Assembly (NCBI GenBank): GCA_031276365.1
Contig: JAISNG010000149.1
Span: 1 to 11,653, forward strand
Length of the DNA stretch: 11,653 bases
Reading direction: 5' to 3'
DNA from: Campylobacteraceae bacterium
GTDB lineage: Bacteria; Campylobacterota; Campylobacteria; Campylobacterales; Campylobacteraceae
Shown: in pieces, positions 1 to 6,355 of the stretch
Layout of the letters: the number at the start of each line of letters is the position of its first letter
How positions within the stretch are numbered: the stretch's first letter is position 1
Notes under the pieces: model-generated
What the model was told of the DNA's origin: nothing
What the model saw: the letters and a program-made list of their open reading frames with translations, nothing else
The model's database searches: none
Position numbers and translations under genes: made by a program

Positions 1-1
1 G

Positions 2-118
2 CTCACAAAACTCGGTAAGGAGAAATTTGCCCACAAAGCTTATGAGGCTACCTTGAAGCCTGTTTACGGCGATACGGTTGATCCTAAAGATTTGATAGTT
101 GAAGGCGGCGTGTTGTAA
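2..118 (+). CDS. C-terminal fragment of an unidentified protein
   Basis: The window opens inside a reading frame that gives 38 residues and ends at TAA (116-118); the start lies outside. The tail is charged and soluble-looking, contains KFAHKAYEATLKPVYGD and ends DLIVEGGVL, and has no membrane segment. Codon use looks like that of the real genes nearby, and a stable hairpin follows 17 bases after the stop, as expected at a gene end. I do not recognise the family from this short tail, so no function is given. Confidence 0.6.
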   Translation, partial: LTKLGKEKFAHKAYEATLKPVYGDTVDPKDLIVEGGVL

Positions 119-135
119 TCAGCCTTTATTTTTCG

Positions 136-168
136 GCTCTCTTTTTTGAATTTTTAAAAAAAGAGAGC
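136..168 (+). terminator. Hairpin after the first gene, probable terminator
   Basis: A perfect 12-bp stem (GCTCTCTTTTTT at 136-147 pairs with 157-168) encloses a 9-base loop. It lies 17 bases after the stop at 118. There is no T-run after the stem, so it is not a textbook intrinsic terminator. The T-run lies inside the left arm and the stem is nearly symmetrical, so it could act on either strand. Confidence 0.55.
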
Positions 169-483
169 TTGAAAACGCAAAATTCATACGGCGTCTTATG
201 ATATTTTCGCGTGTTAAAAAAAGAGCAGTAAAACAAAAAATACAGCCGCTTTTAAAATCCATGCAATGGGGCTTAACTATAAATGCCTTGCATATTTATA
301 AACATTTTATTTTATGCAATATTCAAGGCTTCATTCATATCAGCCTCGCCGTAAAAACAGCAAACACAAGCGGAGAAATGCTGCAAATATAAATTTTAAG
401 CAATTTTTTATTGCTATTTTTGCATTTATTGGAAATAATTACGAAATCAAAAAAGAGTATCATAAAACTCAAAAAGGTCAATT
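169..483. other. Gene-poor spacer upstream of pyruvate kinase
   Basis: No convincing gene is present; the short open frames lack ribosome binding sites and recognisable protein character. Two small hairpins are visible. In one, ATGCAA at 261-266 pairs with TTGCAT at 288-293, extended by GGC/GCC across a bulge. In the other, AGCAAT at 399-404 pairs with ATTGCT at 410-415, followed by A and five T, which is a weak terminator candidate. A possible -10 box, TATCAT, sits at 458-463 just before the pyruvate kinase ribosome binding site, with no clear -35. A small RNA cannot be excluded, but I see no known RNA family. Confidence 0.4.
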
Positions 484-1932
484 ATGGAAAAAAAGACAAA
501 GATTTTAGCTACAGTAGGACCATCAAGCGATTCTATTGATATATTGGAAGGATTAATAAAAGCTGGTGTTAACGTATTTCGTCTCAACTTCAGCCACGGT
601 TCGCACGAATATCACTCGCAGACTTTCAATAATATCAAGGAAGCTGAAAAAAGAGTTGGAAAGAGAGTCGGGGTTTTGCAGGATTTGTGCGGTCCGAAGA
701 TAAGAGTCGGAAAATTAAAACATGATTTTGAACTAAAACAAGACGATTTGATAGAGATTTACGCAAAGTCTATAGAGGGTGAAAAAATAGGCGAAAGACG
801 CTATAAACTCAGCATAAATCAACCGCAAATCTTAAGCCTTTTGAAAACAGGGGAGCTTATCTATCTGTATGACGGCAACATTCAAACAAAAGTAGTTGAG
901 ACAAACGACGATTTTATCACTGCGCAGGTGCATAATTTCGGCAAACTCTCATCTAATAAAGGCGTAAATTTTCCAAATACAAAAATCAATATAGAGGTCA
1001 TTACACAAAAAGACAAAAACGATTTAGCTTGGGGCGTAAAACATCAGGTGGACTTTATAGCTATATCGTTTGTGCAGAGAAAAGAGGATATCTTATATGC
1101 CAAAGAACTTTTGAGGCAAGAGGGCGGCAGTGCGCATATTTTTGCAAAAATAGAAAAATTCGACGCGGTTGAAAATATAGACGAGATATTGGAAGCAAGC
1201 GACGGTTTGATGGTAGCGCGCGGAGATTTGGGCATAGAAGTGCCTTATTATAAAGTGCCAAGCATTCAAAAAAGCATCATCAAGAAAGCCAACGCCGCTT
1301 CAAAACCGATAATAACAGCGACGCAAATGCTTCTATCTATGACCGAAAAAGAGACTGCAACGCGCGCGGAGATAAGCGATGTAGCAAATGCGGTGCTTGA
1401 CGGAACGGATGCTGTGATGCTTTCTGAAGAGAGCGCTATCGGCAAAAATCCTATTCACGTTGTGCAGACGATGTCAAACACTATAAAAGAGACGGAAAAG
1501 ATTTATAATTACAACAAATTTTCAAACGTTGCATTTTTTGACGAAACCGACGTGATAGCCTCATCAACAGGAATGCTGGCTCAAAGGCTTGACGTCAAGG
1601 CTTTGATATCCATCACAGGCTCTGGCAAATCGGCAAAAAAGATGGCGCGATACAGGATAAAAAATGATATTTACGCAGTATGCCACGATGAAAGAGTAGC
1701 ACGTTCGCTTACCATCGCATGGGGAATCGAACCGATACTTGTCATAGAAAAATCAACCCTAAACGGAATGCTTGCAAGTACATTTAAAAACGCTCTTGAA
1801 GCAGGCTGGATTGACAGGGAACACACGTATATATTGACAGCCGGCTATCCTGCAGGAGTTGAGGGAAGCACAAACTTTATCAGAATCGTAAAGAAAAACG
1901 AGATAGATTATCTGGCAACTTTGGAGGCTTAG
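484..1932 (+). CDS. pyk: Pyruvate kinase
   Basis: Cytoplasmic glycolytic enzyme that converts phosphoenolpyruvate and ADP to pyruvate and ATP. The 482 residues match the usual bacterial length. Visible motifs, in order: TKILATVGPSS at the N-terminus, R33 and NFSHG at 35-39 (nucleotide and metal site), LQDLCGPKIR at 65-74, the catalytic signature FAKIEKFDAVENIDEIL near 220-236 with Lys222 and Glu224, GDLG at 247-250, TATQM at 278-282, and DVANAVLDGTDAVMLSEE near 299-316. The C-terminal regulatory domain is complete, ending GSTNFIRIV before a short tail. The ATG at 484 is preceded by AAAGG with 6-base spacing. It is followed at 82 bases by a lipoprotein gene on the same strand, with no obvious functional link. 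No lesions are seen. Confidence 0.97.
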   Translation: MEKKTKILATVGPSSDSIDILEGLIKAGVNVFRLNFSHGSHEYHSQTFNNIKEAEKRVGKRVGVLQDLCGPKIRVGKLKHDFELKQDDLIEIYAKSIEGEKIGERRYKLSINQPQILSLLKTGELIYLYDGNIQTKVVETNDDFITAQVHNFGKLSSNKGVNFPNTKINIEVITQKDKNDLAWGVKHQVDFIAISFVQRKEDILYAKELLRQEGGSAHIFAKIEKFDAVENIDEILEASDGLMVARGDLGIEVPYYKVPSIQKSIIKKANAASKPIITATQMLLSMTEKETATRAEISDVANAVLDGTDAVMLSEESAIGKNPIHVVQTMSNTIKETEKIYNYNKFSNVAFFDETDVIASSTGMLAQRLDVKALISITGSGKSAKKMARYRIKNDIYAVCHDERVARSLTIAWGIEPILVIEKSTLNGMLASTFKNALEAGWIDREHTYILTAGYPAGVEGSTNFIRIVKKNEIDYLATLEA

Positions 1933-2014
1933 AGCAAATTTTTGTCCATGAAAATTAATTTTATCCAAAGTTATGATAAGATACAAAAATATTTTCAAAA
2001 ACAAGGGGTATAAA

Positions 2015-2551
2015 ATGAAAAGATTTTCATATATTTTGTGCATTTTTGCGGCGCTGCTGCTATTTTCAGGATGCGCCGACAAATTCGCAGCACGTACTCA
2101 AAGCGCAAAACAGTTTAGATATTACGGCTTAAATAATTTTGAATTTTCTGAATTTTACACAGTAAGCAAATATCATACGCCATCTCAAGTCAGAAATCTG
2201 CTAAATGTAAAAGTGATAGAACTGCTAAATAAAAAAGGGTTTTTGACTGAGGATAAAAAAGCCAGCGCCATAGGAATAGACGCCAAATATATAAGGCGGT
2301 ACATAGGCGATACATCTGAAGAGAAAAAATCCGCACTCTCCTATCCGTTTTTCTCATATACAATCAAAATTGTTGATGCCGACTTTAAAATAAAAACCAT
2401 AGAGAAAAGAAATATTCCGTTCAAAGGAACAATGTCTATGAACATAAAACTCATAGCTTCGCAGCTTACGGACAAAGAGTATGAAAAAGAGTTTATAGAC
2501 GCATTTGCAGATATGATAGCAAACGATATAGAAAGTCTTTTATTGAAATAG
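2015..2551 (+). CDS. Small predicted lipoprotein of unknown function
   Basis: The 178-residue protein starts at ATG 2015, chosen because AAGGGG at 2003-2008 lies 6 bases upstream. An in-frame ATG at 1973 would put extra residues before the signal sequence. It begins with a classic signal: Lys-Arg, a hydrophobic stretch from about residue 4 to 17, then FSGC with the predicted lipidated Cys20. The -3 position is Phe, which is slightly off the lipobox consensus. The mature part is mixed alpha/beta-looking, with LNVKVIELLNKKGF around residues 54-67 followed by a strand-rich region. This layout loosely resembles DUF4136-type lipoproteins, but I cannot confirm it. It is probably anchored to the inner or outer membrane facing the periplasm. 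The next gene starts 36 bases downstream on the same strand. Confidence 0.8.
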   Translation: MKRFSYILCIFAALLLFSGCADKFAARTQSAKQFRYYGLNNFEFSEFYTVSKYHTPSQVRNLLNVKVIELLNKKGFLTEDKKASAIGIDAKYIRRYIGDTSEEKKSALSYPFFSYTIKIVDADFKIKTIEKRNIPFKGTMSMNIKLIASQLTDKEYEKEFIDAFADMIANDIESLLLK

Positions 2552-2587
2552 GCGGCTTTGTTTTTTGCCGCATGCGAGGAGGAGTTT

Positions 2588-3141
2588 ATGCGTTATCATA
2601 ACTTTACGGAATTTGCGTTGGATAAAATATTTCAGTTTATAGAGCCTGTGCCCGTTTTGTTTCTTACAACTCAACATAAACAAAAAACAAATATCATAAC
2701 ACTTAGCTATAGTACGCTTTTTGACTTTACTCCGCAAATTGGATGTGCTTTGAGTCCCGGAGATTACGCATTTAAAATGCTTAAAATTACAAAAGAGTGC
2801 GTTTTGGGCGTGCCTGCTGTGGATATTATCGAAAAAGTCGTGCAAAGCGGTAACTGTTTGGGTGAAGATACGGATAAATTCAAAATATTCAATCTAACTC
2901 CTTTAAGCGCCAAGACGGTAAAAGCGCCTTTGATTAAAGAGTGTTTGGTCAATATAGAGTGCAAAGTTACCGATATAGCAGACAAATGCGGGCTTTTCGT
3001 CTGGACAGCGTAAAGGTATGGTTTGACGAAAACAAAGTCTAAAAACGCGCTTTTCATGCAAGCGGCGGCGGCACATTTGTAATTGGTAGAGAAACAAAAA
3101 ATCTTAAATATTTAACAATAAAATGGCAAATATTCATCTAA
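2588..3141 (+). pseudogene. Flavin reductase family protein, disrupted by a frameshift and a stop
   Basis: The start ATG (2588) has a strong AGGAGG site just upstream. The first 141 codons read as a DIM6/NTAB-type flavin reductase, the FMN-binding split-barrel family that reduces flavin with NAD(P)H. The N-terminal PVPVLFLTT, the central NCLGEDTDKFKIFNLTP and the KAPLIKECLVNIECKV stretch are all characteristic. The frame then hits TAA at 3011-3013. The rest continues in another frame from about 3013: KVWFDEN, then RAFHASGGGTFVIG and a tail ending at TAA 3139-3141. Adding back one base near 3010 restores AVKVW. A second lesion, TAA at 3040-3042, remains in the restored frame. Without both lesions the protein would be about 184 residues, which is normal for the family. 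The AAGGAG site of the next gene overlaps its end, so the two once formed an operon. Two independent sequencing errors are the alternative. Confidence 0.82.
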
Positions 3142-3151
3142 AGGAGCAGCG

Positions 3152-3511
3152 ATGACTTTTGAAACAATAGAAAAGATAGCCTCAAAACAGCAATGCGCAG
3201 TAAAAGAGTATAAGCCGAGCTGGGATTCTACGCTATTTTGGATAGGAAACAGGATATTTTTACTCATTATGCATGATGACAAAACGCCCATGATGAACTT
3301 CAAAAATGACCCATTTGTCAATATCCACCTGAGAGAAACATACAGTGAAATCACCGCCGCTTATCATATGAACAAAAAACACTGGAATACGCTCTACTAC
3401 AAAAATTCAAACATGGATATAGGATTTTTGGAGCAGTTGATATATGAATCCTACGAGATAGTTTTTAACTCTCTAACAAAAAAAATCAAAAGTGTAATTT
3501 TATCTGCTTAA
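3152..3511 (+). CDS. MmcQ/YjbR family protein
   Basis: A 119-residue cytoplasmic protein with the usual length and signature of the MmcQ/YjbR (CyaY-like fold) family. It has an early helix, then MNFKNDP at 48-54 (family form NLKCDP), the family hallmark YHMNKKHWNT at 71-80, and a C-terminal helical pair around 92-113. Members are often annotated as DNA-binding, but the true role is not settled. Start ATG 3152 is supported by AAGGAG at 3141-3146, which overlaps the stop of the broken flavin reductase gene; this implies translation as a pair before that gene decayed. The gene itself looks intact. Confidence 0.93.
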   Translation: MTFETIEKIASKQQCAVKEYKPSWDSTLFWIGNRIFLLIMHDDKTPMMNFKNDPFVNIHLRETYSEITAAYHMNKKHWNTLYYKNSNMDIGFLEQLIYESYEIVFNSLTKKIKSVILSA

Positions 3512-3525
3512 TCCCAGCTGTTTGG

Positions 3526-3617
3526 CTTTTCGAACTCTCTTGTGTTATTTTCATACATAATGCCGCACTTAAATGGCGTGTACCAAGCACTTTTGAAACT
3601 CTCTTGCGTTATTTTCA
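3526..3617. repeat. Pair of 28-base direct repeats, 64-base period
   Basis: The units at 3526-3553 and 3590-3617 match at 25 of 28 positions and share ACTCTCTTG and GTTATTTTCA. The 36 bases between them are not repeated. A looser third unit may begin at 3650, sharing CTTTT and CGTTA with a one-base shift. The unit-plus-spacer geometry is CRISPR-like, but two clear copies are too few to call it an array. Confidence 0.55.
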
Positions 3618-3764
3618 CGATTTCACTGTTGCTATAACTGTCAAACTTTCTTTTTTTATTTTTATTACGTTAGTTCTGCACCTGAATGGCAACTCTATGC
3701 AGTTTCTATTCTGTTATTCCAACGCACTTTTACTTTTTATATAAAAACTATCACGACGAAAACA

Positions 3765-4045
3765 GGTATCCAAAAATAATTTTGCAAACATATAATATAT
3801 TTATGATAAAGATTGACATTGTATCATTTTTGCTGTTATTCCCGTGCGAACAATACAATATCAGTCGTCATCGCGACACAGCCCCAAAAGCAGTTTATTT
3901 GCTTTTGGAGTTAAAGAATGCAGGTATCCACTTTTTCCGTCATTCTCGCAAAAGCAAAGAATTTTCAGCAAAACGATATTTACAAGGCAGGCTGGTATCC
4001 AAAAATATTGCAAATAGACAATATATTTATGAGAAAAATTAACGT
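3765..4045 (+). repeat. Degenerate ~55-base direct repeat
   Basis: The copies are 3765-3820 and 3994-4045. Both begin GGTATCCAAAAATA and continue through TTGCAAA, then ATATATTTATGA, then AAA and ATT. They differ by a short deletion and scattered changes. A third, partial copy of the second half appears near 4285-4322 (TATCTATGAGAAAGATTG). The GGTATCC start is the outer arm of the palindromic repeat seen elsewhere, so the unit may be a longer version of that element. Confidence 0.6.
3884..3908. repeat. 9-bp hairpin
   Basis: CCAAAAGCA at 3884-3892 pairs perfectly with TGCTTTTGG at 3900-3908 around a 7-base loop. No T-run follows on either side, so it is not an obvious terminator. It follows the GTCAGTCGTCATC-like sequence at 3850-3871. 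Confidence 0.4.
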
Positions 4046-4107
4046 TTTGAAGTTTATTCTTTTACTTTACTCTTATGATTTTACTTGCTTCACGTAATGA
4101 ACTTTGG

Positions 4108-4127
4108 ATACCCGTTTCTACAGGAAT
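4108..4127 (+). repeat. Degenerate REP-like palindrome
   Basis: A decayed copy of the element at 4384. The left arm is ATACCCG and the right arm AGGAAT, within a wider context of TTTGGATACCCG and GGAATAATGGAGA that matches the 4381 copy position by position apart from scattered changes. Confidence 0.6.
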
Positions 4128-4380
4128 AATGGAGAGGATATTCGTTTGCCTTCTGTATACGTTCATTTGTTGGGAAAGCACGCGTTTATATACTCTTTTT
4201 TCACGAGATGTCGCGGACATGACGGAAAGAAACAAGAATGACAGCCTATTCCGTCGTATCCGTGAAAACGAGTGTCCAAATAAGTTTACAATCAAATGAA
4301 AGTATCTATGAGAAAGATTGTTGCTTTATCGTCTGTTTTTTATTTTCTTCCTTGATTTCTTTTTAAAATTGTTTTTAGCT

Positions 4381-4408
4381 TGGATTCCCGCCTGTGCGGG
4401 AATGACGG
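4381..4408 (+). repeat. REP-like palindrome, exact inverted partner at 10964
   Basis: The core ATTCCCGCCTGTGCGGGAAT (4384-4403) is a 6-bp outer inverted repeat around an 8-base centre, the same layout as the dRS3 repeats known from Neisseria. It is flanked by TGG and GACGG. All 28 bases recur, in inverted orientation, at 10964-10991. Confidence 0.85.
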
Positions 4409-4515
4409 AGAATGTGCAGCTTGTCTATTTGTATTACAAAATTTTGCGAGAATGATGGAGAGATATAGGAATGGAACGTAATATTTTTATCTTTTATGAT
4501 AGAAGAGGCGCGGGT

Positions 4516-4545
4516 TTTGCTTGCCGTTTGATTGCGGGAATAACA
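4516..4545 (+). repeat. 30-base dispersed repeat, copy 1
   Basis: Matches 6023-6052 at 27 of 30 positions. It contains CGTTTGATT followed by CGGGAAT, so it overlaps half of the REP-like palindrome. The left arm of the palindrome is missing in both copies, which suggests a fixed half-element rather than random decay. Confidence 0.6.
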
Positions 4546-4744
4546 TGATGATTTACCAAAAAGATAAATATATATGCAGGAATAACATGAAGTTAATATG
4601 CCGTGTTTTTAAGCATTTACAGCCAAATCCAATTTCAAAAATTTTAATATTCTCTGTAATGACTATTTATATAAATTTTTATAGTCTTACTAAAAACACC
4701 AAATAACATAATAATTTCATATGAAAAAATAAAATTTATCCAAT

Positions 4745-5728
4745 TCATAGCGGTAAAACTTTTTTATAATTTGTGTATATCGGGCTATTTTTGGGGAAAT
4801 ACTCCTCTATCGCGCCTGCGTATCTATCAAAAGGATTTTTCTTAAAAACCAATTTCAAACGTTTTATGAATGATAAGTCGTAACTATTGAGCATGATAGA
4901 AAATGGCACTGGATAATCAGACGCGTAAAGCAATTTGTCATGAACCGCTTCGTATCGGCTCAAATGCCTCAAAACCTTTGCGCGCATTGGTGTTAAAAGC
5001 GCTGAGATATCGGCATATAGATTGTCGTGGGTTTTCAGCATATCCAAAAGCGTAAAATACTCCTGCGGAAAGTATTTGTGGTTGCGCAAAAACGCCCTTA
5101 ATATCCTTGTCGGCTCATAACTTAACGCCATGTGCGCCACTATGACTTTCACGCCTATTTTTAACGCTAAATCAATCATACTTAAACTCTCATACGCCCT
5201 ATTTGAGGGTAGAGAGCTTTCGCTTCCTATGTGAAAGATTACGGGCAAATTTCTATCTCTTAGTTTTTCATAATAAGGAATAAATTTATTATCATTTGTA
5301 TTTATCTCCCAATAATTTTGCATAAATTTCGCGCCTTTAAAACCGATATCAGCGTATTTGTCTATGAGCTCTGCCGCATTCGCTTTCAATGGATTTATAG
5401 AAAAAAATGGGATGATGATGTCTGGATGTTTTTCGTAGATGAGCGCCACATCATCATTTGACGCGCACACGGTAGTATCTTTGTGCAGGATATTTCCACT
5501 CTTATCTATCTTATCATCAATCCCAAAAAGCACTATCTTTTCAATGGATTTTGAGTTTTGCACCGCATTAATAAGGGCTTGCGTATATGCCTCATAAGAG
5601 TTTTTTAAAAGTTTTCGCGGAGTAGAGCCAAGACGGCGCGCAAAAAATGCTATCGCGAGTTTGTCGTAAAAGCGATTAAATTTGACTTCACTGCTTAAAA
5701 GATGTACATGAGTATCTACTGTTTTCAA
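4745..5728 (-). CDS. Amidohydrolase-2 family metal-dependent hydrolase, TTG start
   Basis: A 327-residue TIM-barrel metallohydrolase of the amidohydrolase-2 (ACMSD/TatD-like) type, probably cytoplasmic. Metal ligands visible: HVH with His7 and His9 at the end of the first strand, His166 in VIFHIGSES, His199 in VIVAHMA, and Asp271 in LLYASDYP. Lys134 in GFKGAKF may support the site. The substrate cannot be told; relatives act as hydrolases or decarboxylases. The start is TTG at 5728-5726, chosen because AAGGAG lies 6 bases upstream and the essential HxH motif is only six residues in, leaving no room for a later ATG. It stands alone between two repeat-rich gaps. A Fur-box-like sequence overlaps its ribosome binding site. 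Confidence 0.88.
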   Translation of the reverse strand: MKTVDTHVHLLSSEVKFNRFYDKLAIAFFARRLGSTPRKLLKNSYEAYTQALINAVQNSKSIEKIVLFGIDDKIDKSGNILHKDTTVCASNDDVALIYEKHPDIIIPFFSINPLKANAAELIDKYADIGFKGAKFMQNYWEINTNDNKFIPYYEKLRDRNLPVIFHIGSESSLPSNRAYESLSMIDLALKIGVKVIVAHMALSYEPTRILRAFLRNHKYFPQEYFTLLDMLKTHDNLYADISALLTPMRAKVLRHLSRYEAVHDKLLYASDYPVPFSIMLNSYDLSFIKRLKLVFKKNPFDRYAGAIEEYFPKNSPIYTNYKKVLPL

Positions 5729-5734
5729 AATTCA

Positions 5735-5740
5735 CTCCTT
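5735..5740 (-). promoter_or_regulatory. Ribosome binding site that fixes the TTG start
   Basis: On the - strand this reads AAGGAG, 6 bases before the TTG at 5728. No ATG or GTG lies at a usable distance, so this site is the main argument for the rare start codon. Confidence 0.8.
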
Positions 5741-5756
5741 GTTGATAATCATTAAC
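5738..5756. promoter_or_regulatory. Fur-box-like sequence
   Basis: These 19 bases match the classical Fur consensus (GATAATGATAATCATTATC) at 14 positions. The right part, GATAATCATTA, is exact; the left six bases are poor. It overlaps the ribosome binding site of the amidohydrolase gene, where a bound repressor could block expression. Fur sites in Campylobacterota vary from the enterobacterial consensus, so this is only a candidate. Confidence 0.35.
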
Positions 5757-5784
5757 CTAAAATGCCGCAAATACCCTAACAGCT

Positions 5785-5798
5785 TGTTTTGCAAAACA
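5785..5798. promoter_or_regulatory. 14-bp perfect palindrome, possible operator
   Basis: TGTTTTGCAAAACA is a perfect dyad lying about 60 bases upstream of the amidohydrolase start. Its size and place fit a dimeric regulator, but AT-rich palindromes also arise by chance and I know no matching regulator. Confidence 0.3.
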
Positions 5799-6022
5799 TT
5801 TGTTTAAATTTAACGTATATTGTAAAGAAATCCGAAAACAAAATCAAGAGCAAATTAGTAAATTTTATCCATTTTACATCGTTTTGGTCTTTTTGTGGCG
5901 TATGATTTTTATTTTTTGGATACCCGTACTCCTCATGATGATATTCCTGTAAAAGGCTATCACTCACGTGGAAATGACGAAGGGCAAATGTTAGTTTACT
6001 TTAATATATACTTTGCTTACCG

Positions 6023-6052
6023 TTTGCTTGTCGTTTGATTACGGGAATGACA
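6023..6052 (+). repeat. 30-base dispersed repeat, copy 2
   Basis: Partner of 4516-4545, in the same orientation and with 27 of 30 positions the same. The bases just before it repeat part of the motif (CTTGC TTACCGTTTGC), which suggests a small local duplication. Confidence 0.6.
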
Positions 6053-6089
6053 ACCTCTTTCATCATATCAAAACACCGTTTATTCCATC

Positions 6090-6109
6090 ATACCCGCGTA
6101 GACGAGTAT
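6090..6109 (-). repeat. Degenerate REP-like palindrome
   Basis: On the - strand the wider context reads TTTTGGATACTCG then CGGGTATGATGGA, matching the 4381 element with several changes. Confidence 0.6.
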
Positions 6110-6205
6110 CCAAAAGTAAAATCAAATATAAAATTAAAGAAAAAAATAAATTGCAATAATTATAAAAATGGCAAATGATTTTTAAAATTTATCCTTTTTC
6201 TTTAG

Positions 6206-6225
6206 ATTTCCGTATTCGCGGAAAT
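6206..6225. repeat. REP-like hairpin downstream of the NifA-like gene
   Basis: ATTTCCG (6206-6212) pairs with CGGAAAT (6219-6225) around 6 bases, followed by GACAAAAAATGAC. It is a REP-like copy whose paired changes keep the stem (TTTCC/GGAAA in place of TTCCC/GGGAA). It could end transcription of the - strand cluster, though no T-run follows in that direction. Confidence 0.5.
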
Positions 6226-6355
6226 GACAAAAAATGACATATATGAACAACAGAATAGTTTAATTTTTGCATCCTCTTGTGATTATGCGCCCTTCTTTGT
6301 CGTTTAATCGCAAACGTCGAATGTGCAGCTATTTGACGACAGCGGCATCCCAAAT

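Larger units (their letters stand above)
3512..4744. other. Gene-free, repeat-rich stretch
   Basis: About 1.2 kb without a believable gene. The open frames here are translations of repeats and lack ribosome binding sites. The stretch holds two 28-base direct repeats 64 bases apart, a degenerate direct repeat of roughly 55 bases, several copies of a REP-like palindrome with GGATTCCC/GGGAATGAC arms (clear at 4108 and 4384, partial near 3835 and 3942), a 9-bp hairpin at 3884-3908, and a 30-base repeat shared with 6023-6052. The main items are listed separately. It separates the + strand gene group from the - strand group and may contain the 3' end signals of both. Confidence 0.7.
5757..6355. other. 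Gene-free, repeat-rich gap between the amidohydrolase and the NifA-like gene
   Basis: No believable gene. It carries REP-like elements: TTGGATACCCG at 5916 with a displaced GGAAATGACG arm near 5970, the 30-base repeat at 6023, ATACCCG/CGAGTAT at 6090-6109, and a hairpin at 6206-6225. Just after the NifA-like gene, none of the three - strand frames gives a recognisable helix-turn-helix. One frame reads LGCRCRQIAAH, only faintly like the LGMTPRQ of NifA proteins, and it lies directly after a stop. Confidence 0.65.

Noticed and set aside
198..508. Two 64-codon open frames upstream of pyruvate kinase
   Set aside because: No ribosome binding sites, one overlaps the pyruvate kinase start, and composition is that of AT-rich spacer.
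2552..2571. GCGGC/GCCGC hairpin with T-rich loop as a terminator after the lipoprotein
   Set aside because: Only a 5-bp stem, the T-run is in the loop rather than after it, and it abuts the ribosome binding site of the next gene.
3686..4042. 118-codon open frame on the + strand
   Set aside because: No ribosome binding site, no family resemblance, and it runs through direct repeats and REP-like arms (VIPTHFYF, RYPKII), as chance frames in such repeats do.
4062..4299. Overlapping open frames of 74-77 codons on both strands
   Set aside because: They cross the degenerate palindrome at 4108 and look protein-like only because of repeat symmetry; no start signals.
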